Part shown: one piece after another, positions 38,181 through 47,004 of the stretch
Layout: every line of letters starts with the position of its first letter
Position numbering within the stretch: the stretch's first letter is position 1
The notes under the pieces: generated by a model
Seen by the model: only the letters and a program-made list of their open reading frames with translations
Database searches by the model: none
What the model was told of the DNA's origin: nothing
NCBI GenBank assembly: GCA_964643885.1
Contig: CAZXUI010000009.1
Span: 23,574-87,573 of the forward strand
DNA from: CAADGL01 sp964643885
GTDB taxonomy: Bacteria; Planctomycetota; Phycisphaerae; UBA1845; Fen-1342
DNA length: 64,000 bases
Direction: 5' to 3'
Made by a program: the position numbers and the translations under genes

Positions 38181-40004
38181 ATGTCAGTTGTCTACAGGCA
38201 GGGCCGACGAGGCGTGGCCGCGCTGGGCGTGCTGCTGGGGTGGTTGGCGGGTTGCAGCGACCTGGCGTGGGACGGGCTGCAATCCAAGAAACGCGGACCG
38301 GAGCCGGGGCCGATCGCGGCCGGCTCAATCGATCCGGCGCTGCAAGACACGATCGGCTCGCGGACGCTTCGCTCCGGGGGCGAGGGGATCGTGGTGCGCG
38401 GCTTCGGCCTGGTGGTGGGGCTGGGCAGCAACGGGAGTGCGGATTGTCCCGCAGCCCTGCGCGACTACCTGATCGAGTATCTAACCAAGGAGTTTCTGGA
38501 GGTCGGGGGTGCGAACCGGGGCGAGCCGCCGATTTCGGTCGGCAAGCTGATCGACTCGCTGGATTCCGCTGTCGTGGAGGTGACGGCGGTCATCCCGCCG
38601 GGGGCGGCCAAAGGGACGACATTCGATGTCCGCGTGCAGGCCGTGCGCGGGACGCAGCCGCGCTCGCTGGAGGGCGGGATGCTGGTGCCGTGCGAGCTGC
38701 GCATCTACGAGGCGGACGTGGCCGGACGGGGGATGTTCGAGGGGCGTGTGCTGGCACGGGCGCGCGGGCCCGTGTTCACGAATCCCTTCGCAGCGGCGGA
38801 GGACGACAAACGACAGAGCGGGATTCGCGGGCTCGTGATGGGCGGCGGCGTGGCGGTCGAGGAGCGTACGATCCGGTTGCTGTTGACGGAGCCGTCCTAT
38901 CCGCTGGCGCGGCGGATCGAGGCGCGGATCAACGAGCGATTCGGGCACAGCCCGGCGGCGGCACAGGCACTCAGCAAGGGCGAGGTGTGGCTGCGGACGC
39001 CGCCGGCGTATCGCGACCGGCCGCTGCGGTTCGTGCAGGTGGCGGTGCACCTGTACCTCTACAACGAGCCGGCGTTCATCGAGCGGCGTTTGCAGGATAT
39101 CGCCGGCCGGCTGGAGACGATCGAGACGAACGGGGAGAGCTTCTCGATGATCTGGGAGGGGATCGGCCCGGGCGTTCTGCCGCGGATTCAGCCGTTGTAT
39201 GAGCACGCGGACCCGACGGTGCGGTACTACGCGGCCCGCGCGGGGCTGCGCGTGGGGGATGCGTCGGCCGTGCCCGTGCTGGCGGAGACGGCCCTGCGGA
39301 AGGCGAGCCCGCTGCGGCTGGCGGCGATTCGCGAGCTGGGCGAGAGCGAGTTTCCGCAGGCTCCGGCGCGGCTGCTGCCGCTGCTGGAGGACGAGGATGC
39401 GGAGGTGCGAATCGCCGCCTACGAGGCGCTGGTGGCGCACGCGCATCCGTCGGTGCGGTCGCGCGTGTTCGGAAACGTGCTGGACCCACGGCAGGTGAAC
39501 CTGAAGCTGGATATCGTGCAGTGCAGCGGGCGGCCGCTGCTGTACGTGCGGCGGACGGGCGAGCCGCGGATCGCGCTGCTGGGCGGCGACGTGGCCGTTC
39601 AGACGCCCATGTTCTACGCGCATCCGGACGATCGCATCATCATCAATGCCTCGAGCGCGGGCGAGGAGCTCCATATCAGCTATCGGCTGCCGCTGTCGAC
39701 ACGGCGGGCGGAGCCGATGACGTGCGCCGCGAACGTGAGCGAGCTGATCGCAGCCCTGGCGGAGCTGCCGCGCAAGTACGACGCGGACGCCCAAGTCGGC
39801 GCGGGGCTGCACTATTCCCAAGTGATTGCGGTGCTTGACCGCCTGTGCCGCGACGGGACGATCCCGGCTCGGCTGGTGCTCGAGCACACGAGCCTGGACG
39901 AAATCCTGGGGCCGCAGCCTGAGCGGCCGGAGGCGGACGAGCCGGCGGGCGAGACGAGCGACCGGGCGGGCAGCGGCGCGGCGGTGGCTGGGAGCCGTAC
40001 GTGA
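38181..40004 (+). CDS. FlgI-like lipoprotein with HEAT-like insertion
   Basis: 607 residues from the ATG at 38181, where a lipoprotein signal starts (lipobox GWLAGC). Residues about 60-310 match the P-ring protein FlgI: GFGLVVGL near residue 100, VEVTAVIPPGAAKGTTFDV, SLEGGMLV, and RRIEARINERFG. Residues about 350-440 are HEAT-like helical pairs (DPTVRYYAARAGLRV and AEVRIAAYEALV). The end resembles the FlgI C-terminus again (VSELIAALAEL). No other flagellar gene is present. Overlaps the next start by 4 nt. Confidence 0.65.
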   Translation: MSVVYRQGRRGVAALGVLLGWLAGCSDLAWDGLQSKKRGPEPGPIAAGSIDPALQDTIGSRTLRSGGEGIVVRGFGLVVGLGSNGSADCPAALRDYLIEYLTKEFLEVGGANRGEPPISVGKLIDSLDSAVVEVTAVIPPGAAKGTTFDVRVQAVRGTQPRSLEGGMLVPCELRIYEADVAGRGMFEGRVLARARGPVFTNPFAAAEDDKRQSGIRGLVMGGGVAVEERTIRLLLTEPSYPLARRIEARINERFGHSPAAAQALSKGEVWLRTPPAYRDRPLRFVQVAVHLYLYNEPAFIERRLQDIAGRLETIETNGESFSMIWEGIGPGVLPRIQPLYEHADPTVRYYAARAGLRVGDASAVPVLAETALRKASPLRLAAIRELGESEFPQAPARLLPLLEDEDAEVRIAAYEALVAHAHPSVRSRVFGNVLDPRQVNLKLDIVQCSGRPLLYVRRTGEPRIALLGGDVAVQTPMFYAHPDDRIIINASSAGEELHISYRLPLSTRRAEPMTCAANVSELIAALAELPRKYDADAQVGAGLHYSQVIAVLDRLCRDGTIPARLVLEHTSLDEILGPQPERPEADEPAGETSDRAGSGAAVAGSRT

Positions 40005-40942
40005 GCCAGGGGCGGATGCGGCTACAGAAGTTCCTGTCGGACGCGGGCGTGGCCTCGCGGCGGGCGGCGGAGGAGATGATCCTCGACGGGCGCGTTCTGG
40101 TGAACGACGAGGTGGTGGATTCGCTGCCCGTGTTCGTCGATCCGGACACGGACGTGGTGATTGCCGATGGCGTGCGCGTGCGGCGGCAGGCGCCGCGGTA
40201 CTACGTCGTGCACAAGCCGAAGGGGGTCGTCTGCACGAATCGCGATCCGTCGGGGCGCGTGCGGGCGGTGGACCTGCTTCCGCCGCAGGCGGGGCGGCTG
40301 TTCGTCGTGGGCCGGCTGGATGCGGACAGTTCGGGTCTGCTGCTGATGACGAATGACGGGGAGCTGGCCGAACGGATCACGCATCCGCGCTACGGGCTGG
40401 CGAAGGTGTATCGCGTGCAGGTGCGCGGCCAGGTGGCCGAGGACCTGCCTGCGAAAATGCGGCGCGGCGTCTATCTGGCCGAGGGGCGTGCGCAGGCGTC
40501 GCAGGTGCGGGTGGTGCACCGGGCCCGCGACCGGTCGAGCCTGGAGGTGACGCTGCGGGAGGGGCGCAACCGGCAGGTGCGGCGGATGTTGGCGCGGCTG
40601 GGGCACGCGGTGCGCGAACTGAAGCGCGTCCAGATCGGGCCGCTCTCGCTCAAGGGGCTGCCGATCGGCGGCGCGCGGGAGCTGAGCGACGCGGAGCTGG
40701 CGGCGCTGCGCAAGGCCGTGCAGCCGGGAGACGCCGGGGGGCGCGACGCGGATGGCCAAGCCGGGGCGCAGCGCGGCCACCGCGGGCGCGGCAGCCGGGC
40801 CGCGCGGCAAGGTCCGCACAGCGGCGGCATAAAGCAGCGGCCGGGCCGTGGAGCGGCGCCGCGCGGCGGACGTGCTAAGCCGCAGGGCGCGAAACCAGAG
40901 CATCCACAGCAGCGGTCGCGGCGGCGGCGGCTGATCAAGTGA
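40001..40942 (+). CDS. RluB-type 23S rRNA pseudouridine synthase
   Basis: 313 residues, GTG start overlapping the FlgI-like stop by 4 nt. Residues 1-65 form an S4 RNA-binding domain (RLQKFLSDAGVASRRAAEEM). The catalytic domain has GRLDADSSGLLLMTND with the active-site aspartate, and EGRNRQVRRML. Family members convert uridine in 23S rRNA (position 2605 in E. coli for RluB). The last ~70 residues are a Gly/Arg/Lys-rich tail, probably disordered, that may add RNA affinity. Confidence 0.9.
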   Translation: MSQGRMRLQKFLSDAGVASRRAAEEMILDGRVLVNDEVVDSLPVFVDPDTDVVIADGVRVRRQAPRYYVVHKPKGVVCTNRDPSGRVRAVDLLPPQAGRLFVVGRLDADSSGLLLMTNDGELAERITHPRYGLAKVYRVQVRGQVAEDLPAKMRRGVYLAEGRAQASQVRVVHRARDRSSLEVTLREGRNRQVRRMLARLGHAVRELKRVQIGPLSLKGLPIGGARELSDAELAALRKAVQPGDAGGRDADGQAGAQRGHRGRGSRAARQGPHSGGIKQRPGRGAAPRGGRAKPQGAKPEHPQQRSRRRRLIK

Positions 40943-40967
40943 GCGGCCGCGCACGCAGCGGGCTTGC

Positions 40968-40997
40968 TTGACAATGCTCGCGGGCGCGAGCTAGTTT
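40968..40997 (+). promoter_or_regulatory. Promoter of the bifunctional-nuclease gene
   Basis: A perfect TTGACA (40968-40973) and TAGTTT (40992-40997) with 18 bp between, followed by GAAGAAGGG before the ATG at 41019. Confidence 0.55.
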
Positions 40998-41018
40998 GCG
41001 CGGCTGGAAGAAGGGACT

Positions 41019-41417
41019 ATGGAAGTCCGAGTTGATCTCGCGCAAATCCGCATTTCCGAGACGCACGAACAGCAGGTGATCGTCCTGCGCGAGCGAAACG
41101 GCAACCGCTATCTTCAGATCGTCATCGGCCTGCCCGAGGCGCTGGCGATCGATCGCCGCGTCAAAGGGCACCAGACGCAGCGACCGCTCACCCATGATCT
41201 GCTGGCCAACGTGATCGAGCAGCTCCAGGGCGAGCTGGAGAAGATCGTGATCAACGACCTTCAGGATCACACGTTCTACGCCAAGCTCGTGGTGCGACAG
41301 CAGGGGCAACTGATCGAGATCGACAGCCGCCCGTCGGATGCGATCGCGGTGGGTGTGGCGAGCGAGGTGCCGATCTACGTGGCCGAGCATGTGCTCAGCG
41401 AGGCGGGGCAGATGTAG
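41019..41417 (+). CDS. Bifunctional-nuclease-family (DUF151) protein
   Basis: 132 residues. The sequence covers the whole domain: LPIVIG-like LQIVIGLPEALAID, TRPLTHDLL (here QRPLTHDLLANVIEQL), DLQDHTFYAKL and IDSRPSDAIAVGV. The family is named from a plant protein with RNase and DNase activity; in bacteria the role is unproven. Has its own promoter and a good ribosome site. Downstream gene is convergent. Confidence 0.9.
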   Translation: MEVRVDLAQIRISETHEQQVIVLRERNGNRYLQIVIGLPEALAIDRRVKGHQTQRPLTHDLLANVIEQLQGELEKIVINDLQDHTFYAKLVVRQQGQLIEIDSRPSDAIAVGVASEVPIYVAEHVLSEAGQM

Positions 41418-41494
41418 GGTGCTCTGAGCCCAGCGGGGGCGGGGGCCTCTTCGAGCGAATTGAGCAAGCGGGCGACGGCCGGGGCGAGCGGCGG

Positions 41495-42136
41495 CTATGG
41501 CTGCGGGGCGGGCTCGGCCGGCCGGGCGGAGACCGTGTCGCTGCGCGGGCCGGCGGCGCGCTCGGCGGCCAGGCGGGCTTCCTCCCGCAGGGCCTCGCGC
41601 ATGTTCTCATGTTTGGGCAGGTTCTCGAACTCGGTCGAGAGCAGCTCGGCCTCGACCTGCTCGATCGTCCAGTTCTGCTGGTGCAGGCGGAACATGCCGA
41701 CGGCCAGTCCGGTGCGGTTCACGCCCGCGGCACAGTGAACGAGCAGCGGCGCGTGCTGCTCCTCGAGCAGAATCTCGCGAATCGCGTCGCGATCGGCCGG
41801 GGTGCTGGCGCCGTTGCCGCGGAGGGGCACGTTGAGCCAGCGGATTCCGAGCTGCTCGGCCGCGGCGCGCTCGCGCTGCGTCTCGGCGGCGTTGGGATCG
41901 AGCAGGCACAGGACCGTGCGGATGCCTTGCTCGCGGACGGCCCGCTCGAGCTGCGCCGGCGTGGCCGAGCCGCTGCGGTAGAGCCGGCCGGGGGCCACTT
42001 CGGCGAAGCGGCGGGGCAGCCGGTTCTCGTACCACCAGTACGCGGCCGCGAAGACCGCTACGGCCAGCAGGCCGGAGGCGACGAGGGTCGGGCGGCGGCG
42101 GGGGGGCGATTGAGTCTGTGTCGTTTCCTGGCTCAT
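41495..42136 (-). CDS. Membrane-anchored dual-specificity/tyrosine phosphatase
   Basis: 213 residues from the ATG at 42136; the longer frame to 42586 overlaps the TauE/SafE gene. An N-terminal membrane anchor (about residues 18-35) is followed by a cysteine phosphatase domain: RLYRSGSATPAQL at its start and the P-loop HCAAGVNRTG, with Cys and Arg in place, near residue 135. Such proteins dephosphorylate proteins or phosphoinositides. No Shine-Dalgarno, but TATAAT sits 7 nt upstream, as with mnmG. Confidence 0.85.
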   Translation of the reverse strand: MSQETTQTQSPPRRRPTLVASGLLAVAVFAAAYWWYENRLPRRFAEVAPGRLYRSGSATPAQLERAVREQGIRTVLCLLDPNAAETQRERAAAEQLGIRWLNVPLRGNGASTPADRDAIREILLEEQHAPLLVHCAAGVNRTGLAVGMFRLHQQNWTIEQVEAELLSTEFENLPKHENMREALREEARLAAERAAGPRSDTVSARPAEPAPQP

Positions 42137-42143
42137 CGCCGGG

Positions 42144-42149
42144 ATTATA
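42144..42149 (-). promoter_or_regulatory. -10 element abutting the phosphatase start
   Basis: TATAAT on the minus strand, then CCCGGCG, then ATG. The spacing predicts a leaderless transcript. The segment between matches that at mnmG (CCCGGACG). Confidence 0.5.
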
Positions 42150-42309
42150 CGCGAGCCGCCCCGTGTGTCCGCGCCGCGGCGGTGGGCTACACTACGGCCC
42201 GGCCGACGAATGGCGCGGCAGAGCGGCGCGTCGATTCGGAGCGTCGCGGAAAGGGTGCGCGGAGCGGACGGCTCCGCGGGTCGACTGAACGAGCGCAGGG
42301 CGCAAGCGG

Positions 42310-43149
42310 GTGTACGTGCTGGCGATCGTGGATTCGTGGCAGTTGCTCGTGCTCCCGCTGCTGGGGGTCGCGGCCGGTGTGTTCGGAGGGTTGTTCGGCG
42401 TCGGGGGCGGGTTGGTGATGATCCCGGCGATGCTGCTGGTCTTCGGGAGCGAGTTCGGACCCAATTCGATTCATCTGTACAAGCTGGCGTCGCTGGTGAG
42501 TTCGGTCGTGGTCGCGGTACCGGCGACGGCGCGGCAGATTCGCGCGCGGGCGCTCGTACCGCGGATGCTGGTGGGGATCGTTCCACTCGGGTCGATCGGA
42601 GTGATCGTGGGGGTGGTTCTGGCGAGCTATCTGAGCGGCGAGCGGGCGCACTACCTCGGCCGGATCTTCGGTGCGTTCATGATCCTGGTGGTGGCCGCGC
42701 AGTTGCTCCAGCGGCGCTGGATGGCCTCGCGCGAGTCGAGCCTGCGGCCGTACGGTCCGGTGCCGTCGCGCTGGATGCTGATCGGGTCGGTGGTGGGGTT
42801 GCCCGCGGGGTTCATCTCGGGGGTGTTGGGGATCGCCGGCGGGGTGTGGGCGGTGCCCGCGCAAAATGTGCTGCTGGCCGTTGGGCTGCGGTCGGCGATC
42901 GCCAATTCGACGGCGATGATCGTGTTTCTGGCGGCCATTGCGTCGGTCGTGCAGAGCGTGGCGGTGTCTCGAATGGACGGGGTAGCGGTCGTCACGGGGT
43001 GGTATCTGGCGCTGTGGCTGGGGCCGGGGGCGCTGGTGGGGGGGTGGTGCGGGGCGGCGCTGTCGCACCGCATCCCGGTGGCGGTGCTGCGGGACGCTTT
43101 CTACGCGATCATCGTGATTACGGGGATCCGGCTGCTGGTGGCCGGTTAG
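42310..43149 (+). CDS. TauE/SafE-family (TSUP) membrane permease
   Basis: 279 residues with about eight hydrophobic helices and two related halves. The family signature GLFGVGGGLVMIPAMLLVFG is near residue 20 and its counterpart GVLGIAGGVWAVPAQN near 165. TSUP proteins export sulfite or organosulfur anions; the substrate here cannot be told. GTG start. No sulfur-metabolism gene is nearby. Confidence 0.88.
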   Translation: MYVLAIVDSWQLLVLPLLGVAAGVFGGLFGVGGGLVMIPAMLLVFGSEFGPNSIHLYKLASLVSSVVVAVPATARQIRARALVPRMLVGIVPLGSIGVIVGVVLASYLSGERAHYLGRIFGAFMILVVAAQLLQRRWMASRESSLRPYGPVPSRWMLIGSVVGLPAGFISGVLGIAGGVWAVPAQNVLLAVGLRSAIANSTAMIVFLAAIASVVQSVAVSRMDGVAVVTGWYLALWLGPGALVGGWCGAALSHRIPVAVLRDAFYAIIVITGIRLLVAG

Positions 43150-43338
43150 GGTTGCCCCAGGGGGGCGGTTCGGTTAGCCTTATGCGTTCGCCGCTTCAGG
43201 CGGCGCCGCACGTGTCGGCGCGAAGCGGTGTGGGCGTCATGGCAGAGTCGTCTTCTTCCCAGCCTACCCTTACCGCAGTGCGGGGAGCCGGGCCGGCGAG
43301 CCGGGCGGAGCGGACGCGTCGTCGCAGGATGTTTTTCA

Positions 43339-45096
43339 ATGGTTGATCAGAATCTGATTCGTGACCTGGAGATCTCGGACGCGGAGATCGACGCGGAGTT
43401 TCAGGCGTCGATCGCGGGTCTGGAGGGCGAGCAGTTGATGGAGGGGGCGCTGGTTGGCCAGGTGGCCGACTCGTCGGAGGGGTCGATCCTCAAGGCGCGC
43501 GTGATCGGCGTGTCGGGTCGCGAAGTTCTGCTGGACGTGGGGCTCAAGAGCGAGGGCGTCATCGACATCGGCGAGTGGGACGATCCGTCCCAGGTTCAGG
43601 TCGGCTCGGAAGTCGACGTGATGCTGGACGAGGTGGAGCCGGATACCGGCCTGGTCGTGCTGAGCAAGCGCCGCGCCGACCGGATTCTGAACTGGAAGCG
43701 GATCGTCGAGACCTGTGCGGAGGGCGATCGGGTCAAGGGCCGCGTTCTGCGGAAGATCAAGGGCGGCCTGCTGGTGGATATCGGCGTGCCGGTCTTCCTG
43801 CCGGCCAGCCAGGTGGACATCCGCCGGCCGGCGGACGTGGGCGAATACATCGATCAGGAGATCGAGGCGAAGATTCTGCGGATCGACAAGGAGCGGCGCA
43901 ACATCGTCATTTCGCGCCGCAAGCTGATCGAGGAGGAGCGTGCGGCGGCCAAGGAACGGCTGATGAAGGAGATCGAGGTCGGCCAGCTGCGCAAGGGTGT
44001 GGTCAAGAACATCGCCGACTTCGGCGCGTTCGTGGACCTGGGCGGGATCGACGGCCTGCTGCACATCACGGACATGAGCTGGGACCGGATCGAGCATCCG
44101 AGCCAGATGCTCAAGATCGACCAGGATGTCGAGGTCAAGGTTCTGAATATCGACCGCGAGAAGGAGAAGATCGCCCTCGGTCTCAAGCAGAAGACGGAGA
44201 ATCCGTGGGAGCGGGTGGCGGAGCGCTACCCGGTCGGCACGCGGGTCAAGGGCGAGGTGGTCAACATCGTCAACTACGGCGCGTTCCTCAAGCTGGAGGC
44301 GGGCGTCGAGGGGCTGGTGCACATCAGCGAGATGAGCTGGACGCGGCGGATCAACCACCCGTCGGAGATTCTCAACGTCGGCGACCAGATCGAAGTGGTC
44401 GTGCTCGACATCAACAAGGACAAGCAGGAAATCTCGCTGGGCATGAAGCAGACCGAGGTGAACCCCTGGACGACCGTGGCGGAGAAGTATCCGCCGGGCA
44501 CGGTGGTCGAGGGCACGGTCCGCAATCTGACGAACTACGGCGCGTTCATCGAGATCGAGGAAGGCATCGACGGCCTGCTGCACGTCTCGGACATGAGCTG
44601 GACCAAGAAGGTCAGTCATCCTTCGGAGATGGTCAAGAAGGGCGAGCAGATCCGCTGCGTCGTGCTGAGCGTGGATCAGGAGAAGATGCGGGTCGCGCTG
44701 GGCCTCAAGCAGATGACGGAGGACCCGTGGGTCCGGGCCGTGCCGGAGCGCTATCAGCCCGGCATGGTGGTGCGCGGCAAGGTGACCAAGATCACGAACT
44801 TCGGCGTTTTCGTCGAGCTGGAGCCGGACCTGGAGGGTCTGCTGCACGTCTCGGAGCTGGCGGATCACAAGGTCGAGAATCCTCAGGACGAGGTGAAGAT
44901 CGGCGACGAGATCGACGTGAAGATCCTGCGGGTCGACACGGTCGAGCGGAAGATCGGCCTGTCGAAGAAACGGGCCGACTGGGCCGGCGAGGCCGGCGAC
45001 GCCGAGGGCGACAAGCCGAAACGCGAACGGAAGCTGCGCGGCGGCCTGGGCGAGCAGGAAGGCGCCGGCGGCATGATCGAGTGGAACCGCGAATAG
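43339..45096 (+). CDS. rpsA: 30S ribosomal protein S1
   Basis: 585 residues from the ATG at 43339; the frame to 43228 is not family sequence. Six S1 domains are visible: a divergent pair (about residues 35-110 and 115-185), then four close repeats with the phrase D-F/Y-G-A-F-V/I and L-L-H-I/V-S-D-M-S-W, ending GLLHVSELADHK. This domain number is that of S1 itself. It helps mRNA binding on the 30S subunit. A weak AGGA is upstream. A strong terminator follows 34 bp after the stop. Confidence 0.96.
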   Translation: MVDQNLIRDLEISDAEIDAEFQASIAGLEGEQLMEGALVGQVADSSEGSILKARVIGVSGREVLLDVGLKSEGVIDIGEWDDPSQVQVGSEVDVMLDEVEPDTGLVVLSKRRADRILNWKRIVETCAEGDRVKGRVLRKIKGGLLVDIGVPVFLPASQVDIRRPADVGEYIDQEIEAKILRIDKERRNIVISRRKLIEEERAAAKERLMKEIEVGQLRKGVVKNIADFGAFVDLGGIDGLLHITDMSWDRIEHPSQMLKIDQDVEVKVLNIDREKEKIALGLKQKTENPWERVAERYPVGTRVKGEVVNIVNYGAFLKLEAGVEGLVHISEMSWTRRINHPSEILNVGDQIEVVVLDINKDKQEISLGMKQTEVNPWTTVAEKYPPGTVVEGTVRNLTNYGAFIEIEEGIDGLLHVSDMSWTKKVSHPSEMVKKGEQIRCVVLSVDQEKMRVALGLKQMTEDPWVRAVPERYQPGMVVRGKVTKITNFGVFVELEPDLEGLLHVSELADHKVENPQDEVKIGDEIDVKILRVDTVERKIGLSKKRADWAGEAGDAEGDKPKRERKLRGGLGEQEGAGGMIEWNRE

Positions 45097-45129
45097 CCGC
45101 CGCGGTCTGTTCGGTGACGAAAAACGCGA

Positions 45130-45166
45130 GCGCCGCCGGTGGCGAGAGCCGCCGGCGGCGCTTTTC
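45130..45166 (+). terminator. Intrinsic terminator after rpsA
   Basis: A 14-bp GC-rich stem with one G-T pair (45130-45143 with 45150-45163), a 6-nt loop CGAGAG, and a TTTTC run. A clean rho-independent terminator. Confidence 0.85.
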
Positions 45167-45303
45167 AAATCTTTTCAGCTACAACGTGGCGTGGGCTGGC
45201 CGAGGTCGGAGCGGCATCGGTCCATCATCTCGGTCCGGGTCGGGCGCGGGGCGAATACAGCCCGCGGCCGCTGGAGAGTGCGCTTGTTTCAGGGGCAATC
45301 ACG

Positions 45304-46035
45304 ATGGACGAGCAACTGCGCCTGAGCCACGCCCCAATTGTTGAGGGGCTGATCGACTTTCGCGTTGATCCGTAGCCCGACAGCTCACTCGTGGCCCTCC
45401 GAGCGGCTGCGGACGACCTGGCAGCCGAGTTTCCGGCGCGTGACGAGCTTCGGGTGTACTCCGGTCACGTGCGGTTAGCGTCGAGTGGCGACCCCGATTT
45501 TGTGTCGCAGGCGCCGCGTCCGCTGGGGTTCGTTCTTCGCTCCGCGGACGGGAAATGGGTTGCGCAGTTTCGATTCGACGAATTTGCGCTCTCAAGGCTG
45601 CGGCCCTATGCCTCGTGGAGCGAATTGAAAGAACGGGCCGTCCACTGCTGGAGGGCGTACTGTGGCGCTGTCCGGCCGGCGCGAGTCTCGCGAATCGCAG
45701 TGCGATATATCAATCGGATTCCTTTGGCCAAGGACCAGCCACTCGACCGTGTCTTCACGACGACGTTCAGCCTCGCGTCGACGCTGCCACAGGCGGTCGC
45801 CGGTTTCCTGCTACGCATCGTTATACCGTTCGAGGCGGAGAACGCGACAGCCGCCGTCACACAGGCGTTGCGCGAGAACAGCCAGGAGTGTACGTTCGAT
45901 TTGGATGTCTTCTCGCTGACCTCCGCAGCGATCGACGATCCGGACGTTTGGGAGCGGCTGGAGAAGCTCCGAGTGTTCAAGAACAGAATATTCTTCGAGA
46001 GTCTGACGTCGCAGGCGTTGGAGGCGTTTCGATGA
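45304..46035 (+). pseudogene. TIGR04255-like gene interrupted by an amber codon
   Basis: The reading frame from the ATG at 45304 gives MDEQLRLSHAPIVEGLIDFRVDP, the conserved start of TIGR04255 proteins (API-E-x-I-D-R-V), then TAG at 45373-45375, then 219 further codons in the same frame to the stop at 46033. Downstream blocks (VAQFRFDEFALSRLRPY, VSRIAVRYINRI and IFFESLT) also fit the family. One substitution (for example GAG to TAG) explains the break. The family has unknown function. The stop overlaps the next start (ATGA). Confidence 0.75.
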
Positions 46036-46508
46036 GTCCGGTGTCCGCTTCGCGACAGGCGCCGTCGTGTGTTCGTGTTCCGGCCGTTGTGGTTGGCACC
46101 GTAATGAGCTTCTCTCCGGCCGGTTCCAGTCCGCAGGCGGACGAGCTGTCGTCCGATTTGCGGGAAGTGCGTGAGCACCTGGAATCAGCCGCATCCGCAA
46201 TCCGCGACGAGACTCGAAGGCGATTCGAGGCGCTGTCGCGGCGATGGCGCGAGGAGACGCGGTGGTGGTCGTCGACTACCGAAATAGCGATACACCCCGC
46301 CTATCAAGCGATCATCGGGATCGGCTCGGCTGCCCTTCCGTTGATTCTGACCGAGCTCAGGCGAGGTGCTGATTACTGGTTCTGGGCCCTCAAGGCCATC
46401 TCGAACGAGGATCCGGTGCCGCCGGCGGACCGAGGTGATGTCGCGCGCATGCGAGCCGCGTGGCTGAATTGGGGGGTTAAAAAGGGGCTGATCGCGGATG
46501 AGCGATGA
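46032..46508 (+). CDS. Unknown protein of the TIGR04255/DUF7689 module
   Basis: 158 residues, intact. The start ATG overlaps the preceding stop by 4 nt, and its end overlaps the next start by 11 nt. The C-terminal ~85 residues (WREETRWWSSTTEIAIHPAY, then ALPLILTELRRGADYWFWAL, then PVPPADRGDVARMRAAWLNWG) are strongly patterned, like a conserved helical domain. I do not know a named family. Its tight packing between two families suggests they act together. Confidence 0.65.
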   Translation: MSPVSASRQAPSCVRVPAVVVGTVMSFSPAGSSPQADELSSDLREVREHLESAASAIRDETRRRFEALSRRWREETRWWSSTTEIAIHPAYQAIIGIGSAALPLILTELRRGADYWFWALKAISNEDPVPPADRGDVARMRAAWLNWGVKKGLIADER

Positions 46509-46956
46509 GCCCTGGCTGGCCGAATTACGCTCTCCCTTTCCACAGCTCAACGCTGAGAACTGCCGCCTGACGAGCCCTGCGGATCCGGCGCACAACTGTG
46601 TCGCGTGGGCCGTTCGCGAGTGCGGGCGGTGGTGGTGGCCTGACCCGATGGAGCAGAGCTACTGGCCACGCGGCGTTCCGCGCGTCGAGACCGTCGAGGC
46701 ATTCCATCAGGCATTTGCGCAGTTGGGATTCACCGAGCGGTCCGGTGCGACACAGGAACCCGGGACGGAGAAGATCGCAATCTTCGTCGGCGCTCGCGGG
46801 TAATTCACCCATGTGGCCCGGCAACTGGAGAACGGTCGGTGGACGAGCAAGCTCGGCGGACAGATCGACAGCGAGCACGAGCTCAAGGCCATCGTGGGTC
46901 CGGTCTACGGTGAGGTTGCACTGATCCTGGCCAGGAGACTCCCCGATGAGATTTGA
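46498..46956 (+). pseudogene. DUF7689-like gene interrupted by an ochre codon
   Basis: From the ATG at 46498 the frame reads LTSPADPAHNCVAWAVREC and a WWWPDP segment, as in DUF7689-type proteins, then TAA at 46801-46803 (codon 102). It continues in the same frame with FTHVARQLENGRWTSKLGGQ and GPVYGEVALILARR to TGA at 46954. The break falls where family-like sequences carry a residue before F-T-H; GAA to TAA would be one change. So the module has two nonsense codons in its first and third genes. Confidence 0.7.
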
Positions 46957-47004
46957 TCGGAAATGCCCGCGGACCCGTACGAGGACTGATCGCTTCACCC
47001 GCGA

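Noticed and set aside
38181..40004. Flagellar operon
   Set aside because: Only one FlgI-like protein; the neighbours are an rRNA modification enzyme and a nuclease-family protein.
42137..42586. N-terminal extension of the phosphatase
   Set aside because: The added residues are proline- and arginine-rich, overlap the TauE/SafE gene and precede the membrane anchor; the ATG at 42136 with a nearby TATAAT is better.
45373..45375. TAG as a recoded codon (pyrrolysine or similar)
   Set aside because: Other genes here end with TAG in the usual way, no recoding element or tRNA was seen, and the neighbour carries an equally placed TAA, so simple mutation is more likely.
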